15,798 nucleotides of DNA. Source: Podila epigama. Lineage: Eukaryota; Mortierellomycota; Mortierellomycetes; Mortierellales; Mortierellaceae. This document shows, in pieces, positions 9,901 to 15,798 of the stretch. Position numbers and translations under genes: made by a program. The DNA is taken from positions 1 to 15,798 of the forward strand of contig JAAAVE010000085.1 of the NCBI GenBank assembly GCA_015679605.1. The letters are read 5' to 3'. Each line of letters opens with the position of its first letter. The first letter of the stretch is position 1. The notes below the pieces were generated by a model that was not told where the DNA came from, ran no database searches, and saw only the letters and a list, made by a program, of their open reading frames with translations.

Positions 9901-10347
9901 ATCAAGTTTGTGTTGTTGGGTGCGACTGAGGCATGGACTGTGGCAGAGCACTTGGCAGAGGCCAACATTAGTGTCATTCTCCGCCCATACCACTGCACAC
10001 CTGTTCAGTGGACTGCTCAAAAGTGCTTGCCTGGTGCACCTCTCACCAACGAAACTGGCCTCACACATCTCCACAAGGCGGGTGTCAAGGTCGGACTGGC
10101 AGCCTTTGAGGCGGAGGATGTCCGCCAACTCTCGTGGATTGCTGGCTGGGCTCGTTCAGATTTGGGACTCTCGGAGAAGGAGGCTGTCGGTCTTGTGAGC
10201 TGGAACTTGGCCGAGATTGTGGACCTTCCTACTGCACCCACTGGCTTGGTCGTTTACAATGGTGATCCATTCGAGTTTGGTGCCAAGGTCGCTGCTGTAG
10301 TTGGTGGCGGCAAGAAGGGCATCCAGTGCAACCCTCGTGCATTCTAA
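6918..10347 (+). CDS. Membrane-anchored tandem amidohydrolase-domain protein (imidazolonepropionase-like), three exons
   Basis: Exons are 6918-7423, 7895-8605 and 8763-10347, giving 933 residues; donors GTAAGG and GTATGT. A short cytosolic N-terminus (His/Glu-rich, then RKK) precedes one membrane anchor (about 33-52), predicting a type II protein with its domains in the secretory lumen or outside. Domain 1 (about 110-520) is a metal-dependent amidohydrolase of the COG1228 (imidazolonepropionase-related) type. It has HxH at 168/170 in ITPGIVDMHSH, split by intron 1; the KMACGENPKRFYG block (264-275); H351, H377 and D434 (KSDHP); and a closing GMDADVVIW strand. Domain 2 (about 553-933) repeats the fold, e.g. 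AIDGLKFGG at 648 against SIDGFNPSD at 198, but lacks all five ligands. Similar proteins of about 900-950 residues in other fungi are often labelled 'carbohydrate esterase family 9' because of distant NagA similarity; I recall this from annotations and cannot check it. The substrate is unknown. The start is chosen because the anchor follows it directly and a CT tract precedes it. Confidence 0.92.
7424..7894 (+). other. Intron 1 of the amidohydrolase gene
   Basis: It has a GTAAGG donor at 7424 and a TCAACAG acceptor ending at 7894. It joins AG to C and so completes the serine codon in the middle of the MHSH metal motif. It contains an 18-base poly-T (7459-7476), a purine-rich GAAAAAG block near 7575-7612 and the 10-base tandem repeat at 7831-7854. 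No coding potential is seen. Confidence 0.9.
7831..7854. repeat. Tandem 10-base repeat GCGTTCGATC
   Basis: Two perfect copies of GCGTTCGATC plus a partial third, in intron 1 of the amidohydrolase gene. Each unit carries TCGA and GATC palindromes and is CpG-rich, unlike the surrounding AT-rich intron. Confidence 0.85.
8606..8762 (+). other. Intron 2 of the amidohydrolase gene
   Basis: It has a GTATGT donor at 8606 and an AAAATAG acceptor ending at 8762. It joins GG to C and restores the frame as F-G-Y-K-K-E. A TTTTA pentamer array lies near 8632-8652. Confidence 0.92.
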
Positions 10348-10754
10348 CGTGTTTCCCCCCCCACCTCCCTTTTGCAAATTATTGAGTAAAAAATTTATTT
10401 TTGAAAATACATATACTTGAACAAGACGCGCCTCCTACGATTCGAGTATCCTTTTTGCAGCTACGAAAATTCTTTTTGCAGCTGCCAAACACCACAACAC
10501 AACATAGTTGGTCGATTATATCCTTTTGTCACGATGCATTAGCATTTGTTATCTTAGCCTGACATTGAGAACAGAGGGCTGAGAGCGCGCAGGAGTCAAT
10601 TGTCAATCCAATCTTTTCTTCACATGAAAGATGAGAGAGAGAGAGAGAGAGAGAAAAAAGAGTGTTGCTTTTTGGACGCAGATAATACAATGCCAGTTTC
10701 TTTCTCTCAAGAACGCGCATATTTAAAAAAAAATGGGTTGATGTCTTTTTTTAA
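10348..10754. other. Convergent 3' region between the amidohydrolase and kelch genes
   Basis: No gene is seen. The two flanking genes end towards each other with 407 bases between stop codons. It includes an AT-rich stretch after the plus-strand stop (10376-10415) that may carry the amidohydrolase poly(A) signal, a 12-base direct repeat (10451-10462 and 10472-10483), and a GA microsatellite (10632-10654) whose minus-strand reading is CT-rich. Confidence 0.6.
10632..10654. repeat. GA dinucleotide microsatellite
   Basis: About eleven uninterrupted GA units followed by an A run, between the two convergent genes. Confidence 0.9.
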
Positions 10755-12437
10755 TTAATTATGATGATATCGACAGTCTAGTGGTGGTTTGTATAGTTGT
10801 GGACTCCTGAGGGCTGACATTTCTTGTTTCTCTACTTCCAAAAGTCTCGCCATGAGCTGCTGATCACTCTCCATGGGTCGTTGCTTTATTGGTAGTACCT
10901 GGGTATGTGGCGACCGGAGGTGTGAATGTTGTTGTTGTTGTTGTTGTGATTGCGGTTGTTGTTGTTGCAGGTCGCTGAACTCGGAGCTTACTTTACCCCA
11001 TTGTGGGCTATTGACACGTGATTGTCTCTGGTACTTGTTCTTCATGTCCTTGTTGTCATCCTTGTCATCCTTGTCATGAAGACTCTTTGGGAGGGTGAGC
11101 CCTTTGTCCTCGAGATTGAGAGGATCGCCGAGTTTCGTCCTTGAAATGCTGGTTTGTTTTCGTTCACCGATTTTGGATTCTTTTCGGCGATAGACCCAAA
11201 CCAAGACCGCGACCACGATTACAATGATAGCGGCGCCACAACCCGCGACCAGAGGAATTTTAGAGTCCTCGATGGGGGCTTGGTCAGTCAGTGGTGGGGG
11301 ACTGCCTGGGATGGGACCTGGTGGGATGGGTGACCCAGGGATAAGAAATTCATCGACCCACGTGTTCTTGGCCACATCAAAGACAGAAACGATTTCGGGC
11401 TTGGCTCCCGGGACACTGCCAACGACTCCGGTTTGTCCACCCCACGCCACAAATTTGTTGTCTGCAAAAGCACAGACATGCCCTGTTCGCGCTCGATTTA
11501 TACCACCATCCGGCCCTCTTGTCCATGAAGCTGCAGCAACATCCAAGGCGTAGATATCGCCCAAGATGGTACCGTTGCCATCAATGCCACCAAAGACGAT
11601 GAGACGTGCACCATTGTCGATGGACACCATGCATGCACCCTCCCTTGCGATTGGGGTATTGGTCGTGGTGACTTTTGTCCAGACGGTCGTCCCTGAATTC
11701 AATCGCAAGAGTGCGTTGGACCGTGTATTCCCAGTCAAGGAGAAATAGCCGCCAAAGACGAATGTGGCTTTTGCCTCTTTACTCCACGCGATGGCGTAGA
11801 ATGTGAGGCCATCGAGATCGGATGGTTGAGGGATCGACGAGGCGAGAGAGGCGGAAGGTGCGTAACGCATTGTAGTATTGATGCTGGTGGATGGGTCGTT
11901 ATAACCGTTGGGTATGATAATGTCACCAGTTTCTGCATCCGTGGTGGCTCGTAGTCCGAGCACCGGGTTGAATTGGGGTATAGGGTTGAGTAAAGTGGTG
12001 GTGCCTTCGAGGATATTAAACGAGGCGGTGTAGGTCCTGTTGAGAATGATAAGCCAGGAGGTGTTATCGTTCAATAGAGTGGAGGGAGAGTAGAATGCAG
12101 GGCTGCCATTCTGAAGGTGACCGACAGTGGGGTTGTGGATGGACCATGAGGAGGTGAGGTCGAGAACGAATGCTTGTGTGACGAGGGCGTGGTTGGCGAC
12201 TCCACCTTGAATGTAGAGGGCCTTGTTTGGGATGAAGACGGCGGAAGACCCGTAGGTGTTGGCGGGGGCGTAGGTGGAAGAACCAGCATCGGTTACTTTG
12301 GACGAGATGAGGATGGAGGTGAGGACGATGAGCATGAAGAGTGGCTGCGGAGGAGGATGAGGAGGATGAGGAGGATGAGGATGAGTTGGCTGTGAAAGGT
12401 GGTTATAGCACTTTTGACACATTGCAAACCCCCCCAT
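10755..12437 (-). CDS. Kelch-repeat type I membrane protein with Gln-rich cytoplasmic tail
   Basis: Single exon, 560 residues from the Met at 12437. The frame is open up to 12737, but the extra 100 residues are His/Ser/Thr-rich and come from GTGAATGTGA-type repeats, so I read them as 5' UTR. Other possible starts are 12422 (G at -3) and 12335, the Met that opens the hydrophobic signal segment (35-45). The ectodomain (about 50-394) has kelch-like blades: LYIQGG (74-79), VFGG (227-230) with a Leu/Trp partner, VFGG (281-284) with GDIYALDVAAASWT, and AWGG (331-334) with SVFDVAKNTW. It also has several N-glycosylation sequons (NRT, NTT, NGT). A Pro/Gly-rich stalk (367-383) leads to TM 395-416, then Tyr-Arg-Arg-Lys as a stop-transfer signal. 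The tail of about 145 residues has Lys/Asp-rich and Gln-rich (491-503) parts. Kelch propellers usually bind partners; the ligand here is unknown. Related receptor-like kelch membrane proteins are, as I recall, numerous in Mortierella-type fungi. It is convergent with the amidohydrolase gene and divergent from the SAP-like gene. Confidence 0.86.
   Translation of the reverse strand: MGGFAMCQKCYNHLSQPTHPHPPHPPHPPPQPLFMLIVLTSILISSKVTDAGSSTYAPANTYGSSAVFIPNKALYIQGGVANHALVTQAFVLDLTSSWSIHNPTVGHLQNGSPAFYSPSTLLNDNTSWLIILNRTYTASFNILEGTTTLLNPIPQFNPVLGLRATTDAETGDIIIPNGYNDPSTSINTTMRYAPSASLASSIPQPSDLDGLTFYAIAWSKEAKATFVFGGYFSLTGNTRSNALLRLNSGTTVWTKVTTTNTPIAREGACMVSIDNGARLIVFGGIDGNGTILGDIYALDVAAASWTRGPDGGINRARTGHVCAFADNKFVAWGGQTGVVGSVPGAKPEIVSVFDVAKNTWVDEFLIPGSPIPPGPIPGSPPPLTDQAPIEDSKIPLVAGCGAAIIVIVVAVLVWVYRRKESKIGERKQTSISRTKLGDPLNLEDKGLTLPKSLHDKDDKDDNKDMKNKYQRQSRVNSPQWGKVSSEFSDLQQQQPQSQQQQQQHSHLRSPHTQVLPIKQRPMESDQQLMARLLEVEKQEMSALRSPQLYKPPLDCRYHHN
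10929..10968 (-). repeat. Gln-codon (CAA/CAG) repeat in the kelch gene
   Basis: A plus-strand TTG array encodes the Gln-rich stretch in the cytoplasmic tail of the kelch protein. It is interrupted by Ser and Pro codons and is likely length-variable between strains. Confidence 0.8.
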
Positions 12438-12872
12438 TCGTGCGTTCTTGAGGGATGCAAGGTGTGAATGTGAATGTGAATGTGATAGCTTTAGTTGCCC
12501 TGTGTTTGCTGTGCTGCCTGCGTTGTGTGAGTGTGAGTGTGTGAGTGTGTGAGTGATAGTGTGTGTGTGTTGGATTATGAGTTGACAAGGTACTGAGTGA
12601 ATGTGAACGTGTGAATGACAATGGTTGAATGGTATGGTTGAATGTGATGAATGTGCTGAATGTGCTTGAAGATGGCTGAATGTGCTTTGAAGATGGCTAA
12701 AGTGATGGATGAACATGACGAGATCAAAAGGAACCACTTTCCCTCAAAAAAAAAAGGTTCGCCAAGCCGAGAAGGTGGCAGTTGGGCTATTTTATTTTAT
12801 TATTTTATTTTTTTACTAGTTTATTTTTTATATTTATTTGGGTTTGAATAAAAAGTGCTCTCCCATACATTA

Positions 12873-12899
12873 TCCATCCATCCATCCATCCATCCATCA
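12873..12899. repeat. CCAT tetranucleotide array
   Basis: Six tandem CCAT units in the divergent intergenic region. Confidence 0.9.
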
Positions 12900-13099
12900 C
12901 CAGCCAACCATTTTTCGCTCACTGATGGGGGGTCTGTTCTTTTTGGATTGATTATCGCTTTTGTTTTTTGTACGTGCTGTACGTAGCAAAGAGCAGAACC
13001 AACATAGGGGGGCACGCCAACGAGGTTGTACTGGCGCCCTGCTTGTTTCTTGGTGTTTATCCTTTGGTGGATGAATGGAAACATTTCACCCCTCTCGTC

Positions 13100-13143
13100 A
13101 TACAAACATACAAACATGCAAACACGCAGACATGCAAACATGC
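13100..13143. repeat. ACATGCAA-type 8-base array
   Basis: About five degenerate 8-base units (ACATACAA, ACATGCAA, ACACGCAG, ACATGCAA) in the divergent intergenic region. Confidence 0.75.
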
Positions 13144-13468
13144 ATTCGAACGCAGCAAAGAACGAAGAACACACACACAGCTCGCAACTGTGTTAGTCAA
13201 GAACCAAAAAAAAAAAAAATCACGGTGAAGTGATTTCAACTTGGACTACGCGGAATTTTGCAAGACAAGACGGTTTCAATCATGACCCCATTCGTTTTTC
13301 TTTTTTTGTTGGTTAGCATTTTTTTTTCTTGTTTTTTGTTCTTTTTATCACTCTGTCATCTCACCACCACCACCATCATCATCATCGACAACCACACCCA
13401 CACACGCTCTTCAACAACACATATCTTCAACACAGAGCATCCACTTTGTCAAAAAATCAAACAAACAA

Positions 13469-14770
13469 ATGTCATCCACAGTACATTGGTCTAAACGTCG
13501 CAAGCATGAGCTGAAAGGTTTGGAGCATATCATCGATTCAAACACACAAAGCACAATGCACAAAAACACAATGCACAAAAACACACTCACAAGCACGCAT
13601 TAACACAACAACACAACAAGAACAAAGAACAAACACAAACAAATAAACACGCAAAATAATCTGAGCTACAAAATCCCCCCATCTGTGTAACATGGCTCCA
13701 TGGTTATTTATGCTCACTCTTCTTGGAACTCTTTAGACATTGCTAGGAGCCTAGGCCTGGCAGACGATGGCACGCGTGAGGATATCTTTGACAGAATCAA
13801 GTAAGATGGGTGGACTCTTGGGGGAGTGTACAATGATAGTCAAATACCGCCTTTCGCTGGCATACTACCACTCTCTCACTCTCTCACTCACACACACACT
13901 TGTATATGACGCGTCAAATGTAGAGATTTTGTTGCAGCTTCAGGATCCAACGATGTTGCTTTGCGCGATTTGCTAGGTGAAGACATTGGCTCCGAATCGA
14001 GTGGTCATCACTCGGCTGCGGGCAGTCGTCGGTCATCTGTAACCACCACGACAACAACTGTCACTGGTACCAAGGCAGGTTCGCCATCCAAGAGAACTGT
14101 GACCGAAACCCGTACCGCCATCACACGAGGAAGCGGAGGAGGAAGTCATGATACTGCTGCTGTTGCTGCTACACACGGTTTAAAGGAGCATCAAGTACAT
14201 GGATTCATCAATCATATGCAACATGAGCTTCATGATGCCAAAGACCTGGCCAAGGAGCTTGAAGAGACGCTTCGTGGCAACTTTTCAACAAGGTCCTCCT
14301 CAACAAAGGTCATTGAAGAGTCTAGCAGTTCGAGGCGCCTTTCGAACTCATCAAGCCATAGCAAGGATCATGATCACGATGCACATTCGAGTTCACACTC
14401 GCATGATCACTCGCATAGCCATTCGCATGGGAACTCTCATGGTCACTCGCATGGTCACTCACATGGTCATGATGGAAAGGACCACCACGACCACCACCAC
14501 GACCACCATCACGACCACCATAATGACCATCATCATCATACCTCATCCGAATCTTTGCGTCATCGTCGTCGTCTCTCGTACGACCATGCCCATGGCGGTG
14601 AAGACGGAAACAACGGCGCCTTTGGTGTCGTTGGACAATGGGGTCATCGACTGGTGAGCGAAGTCAAGCATCGTTTCGAGGACTGCGCTGGCGGATGCGA
14701 GTTTACCACCTGTGTCGCCAAGCCCTGGAAATGGCTTCATGATGTAAGGAAGACTCTATTCAAGACAATG

Positions 14771-14801
<31 letters not shown>

Positions 14802-15567
14802 ATGTGTGTAGATATCGCCTCACTCCTCCTTCACTAATGTCTCCTTTTTGTTTTCTCAACCATTAGATTGGATCCTCGAGCACCGGGTTCGTCTGGTTGA
14901 CCTTGCTCCTCGAGCTTGGCGTATTCTTGTCGCAAGCCTATTCTCACTATGTTGCTACCAACCCTGACCACCACTCCCACCATGTAAGTCTTACCCCATC
15001 CATCTTGACATGTATACTTGTTCTGACTTTTGTTCATGTCATCGCAGATTGACATTGTTACTAAACAACGATATTCATACCTCTACACACATATACACGC
15101 ATATACACAATTAGCTTGTATGGCTCCCCTGTTTGGGCTTTTTCACTCATTGGGCCGACTTTTTGCATCCATTCTTTACATACTATGGTGCTCTCTTTGT
15201 TCTGCCCACATTGCTCTCTCAGCTCTTCAATGTCGATGGGGCACGATTCTCACGTGGTCGTCATGGTGGTGGTAACCACCATCATGACAGTTCAAAGAAT
15301 CCAACCACAGGCTTATTGTCTGGTCATCGATTCACAACCTCTGCGCTCTCCTACTTTGCATTCAAGTTTGCATTGACCTACTTTTTGGGTCAATCACAAG
15401 GGTTCAGTAGCTTGCTTGGTCATGCTACTGGAGGTCATCTTTGGAGTGGATGTCAATACATCTCTGACGTCTTCCGGTTCGTGCCCCAGAGTTTAGGTTT
15501 GGCTACATCTGGTGCGGGTACTGTCCTGGCACTTGCGGAGAGCATCGTAGCCAGCCGTAGACCATAA
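13469..15567 (+). CDS. Uncharacterised SAP-like, His-rich, C-terminal membrane protein (five exons)
   Basis: Proposed exons are 13469-13517, 13737-13800, 13924-14743, 14867-14983 and 15115-15567, giving 500 residues. Donors are GTTTGG (weak), GTAAGA, GTAAGG and GTAAGT. Residues 7-42 form a helix-turn-helix SAP-like motif spread over three exons: WSKRRKHELKDIARSLGL, then DDGTREDIFDRIKDFV. That the motif appears only when the exons are joined is the main support for the first two. Next come a Ser/Thr/Arg-rich linker, an amphipathic helix rich in Leu/Glu/Lys (122-158, possible coiled coil), and a His-rich segment (183-261) of SHGH and DHHH repeats. The C-terminal third is hydrophobic: TM about 317-340 (GFVWLTLLLELGVFL), about 370-388 (YYGALFVLPTLLSQLF), and weaker segments near 436-452 and 475-490. 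I recall an uncharacterised fungal family with a similar layout (N-terminal SAP-like motif, membrane C-terminus), but cannot confirm it. SAP motifs often bind DNA, so a nuclear-envelope or ER site is possible. The His stretch could bind zinc or nickel; it is not part of a ZIP or CDF transporter. Function unknown. Confidence 0.78.
13553..13582. repeat. Perfect 15-base tandem duplication
   Basis: ACAATGCACAAAAAC occurs twice back to back in intron 1 of the SAP-like gene. Confidence 0.9.
14357..14593 (+). repeat. His-codon repeat array (SHGH and DHHH units)
   Basis: Units of 12 bases such as CATGGTCACTCG and GACCACCACCAC encode the His-rich segment of the SAP-like protein. The frame is kept throughout and codons alternate (CAT/CAC, TCG/TCA), which argues for selection on the protein rather than simple slippage alone. 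Confidence 0.85.
14772..14800. repeat. AAAG tetranucleotide array in intron 3 of the SAP-like gene
   Basis: About six GAAA/AAAG units near the 5' end of the 123-base intron 14744-14866. Confidence 0.85.
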
Positions 15568-15798
15568 AAATAATAGAGACATTCATTCCTCTTGTTGGAT
15601 TGTTTTATGTACAGTTGGTTAGTTCTTTCTCCTTCACTTTATCATTTTTTTTTTCTGACCATAAAAAAAAAACGTTCATGTCATGTCTCCTTATTTTCAT
15701 CATTCATGAAGACTTTGTAAACAAAGCAGGAAAAAAAAAATGTATATTTACAGATGGTGTACAATGCTGAGCAACACAAAAAGGAACAACAGCAACAA
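15568..15798. other. 3' flank of the SAP-like gene
   Basis: A/T-rich DNA with AATAATAG at 15573-15580, a possible poly(A) signal, and A or T runs at 15640-15673 and 15731-15740. The last 51 bases are open to the edge on both strands: on plus from ATG 15754 into a Gln-rich reading, on minus a Leu-rich reading ending at TAA 15750-15748. Neither is long enough to call. Confidence 0.5.

Larger units (their letters stand above)
12438..13468. promoter_or_regulatory. Shared 5' region of the divergent kelch and SAP-like genes
   Basis: About 1.03 kb separates the two start codons; I see no gene in it. On the kelch side are TGAATG/TGAGTG repeats (about 12464-12700), and an AT-rich block (12789-12845) that reads TATAAAAA on the minus strand and could be a core promoter. 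The centre holds a CCAT array (12873-12899), a small inverted repeat TACGT...ACGTA (12971-12985) and an 8-base ACATGCAA-type array (13100-13143). On the SAP side, poly-T stretches and a CACCAC/CATCAT tract lead to an A-rich leader before the ATG at 13469. Promoter function is inferred from the divergent arrangement. Confidence 0.45.

Noticed and set aside
13258-13514. Short overlapping frames with poly-His just upstream of the SAP-like start
   Set aside because: They arise from CAC/CAT repeats in the leader, lie in the wrong frame for the SAP-like exon, and carry no domain.
14199-14657. 152-residue Met/Thr-rich open frame within exon 3 of the SAP-like gene
   Set aside because: It is an out-of-frame shadow of the His/Asp repeat; the in-frame reading fits both flanking splice sites.

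Overview
This is nuclear DNA of a filamentous fungus. Genes are split by spliceosomal introns (GTAAGT/GTATGT-type donors, 3' CAG or TAG, 122-501 bases). Intergenic and intronic DNA is crowded with simple repeats and poly-T runs, and the 5' flanks are rich in CT. Gene content and low-complexity style look most like an early-diverging fungus of the Mortierella type (Mortierellomycota/Mucoromycota). That placement is an impression from protein style, not a phylogenetic result. I saw no rRNA, tRNA, CRISPR array or convincing transposon.

Layout: (1) 1-1458, repeat-rich DNA and the 5' flank of the first gene. (2) 1459-5774, plus strand: a five-exon gene for a DHHC S-palmitoyltransferase of the Pfa3/ZDHHC2-15-20 type, 1010 residues as spliced here. 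(3) 5775-6917, intergenic. (4) 6918-10347, plus strand: a three-exon gene for a membrane-anchored 933-residue protein with two amidohydrolase domains. The first keeps its metal ligands and the second has lost all of them. (5) 10348-10754, a short convergent 3' region. (6) 12437-10755, minus strand: a single-exon gene for a kelch-repeat type I membrane protein with a Gln-rich cytoplasmic tail. (7) 12438-13468, the shared 5' region of two divergent genes. (8) 13469-15567, plus strand: a five-exon gene for a 500-residue protein with an N-terminal SAP-like motif, a long Ser/His-rich middle and C-terminal membrane segments. (9) 15568-15798, the 3' flank.

All ten introns I propose join in frame, and each reconstructed CDS has a length divisible by three. 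Two short exons (42 and 64 bases) and one 49-base first exon are too short to stand out as ORFs. They were found by requiring membrane-segment or SAP-motif continuity and matching splice phase.

The four genes do not form an evident pathway. What they share is membrane or secretory-route location: a palmitoyltransferase, a type II anchored hydrolase-like protein, a type I kelch receptor-like protein and a multi-pass SAP-like protein. The points most worth following are the dead second amidohydrolase domain, the uncharacterised SAP-like/His-rich membrane protein with a possible alternative splice acceptor, and the palmitoyltransferase with a microexon and large disordered insertions.
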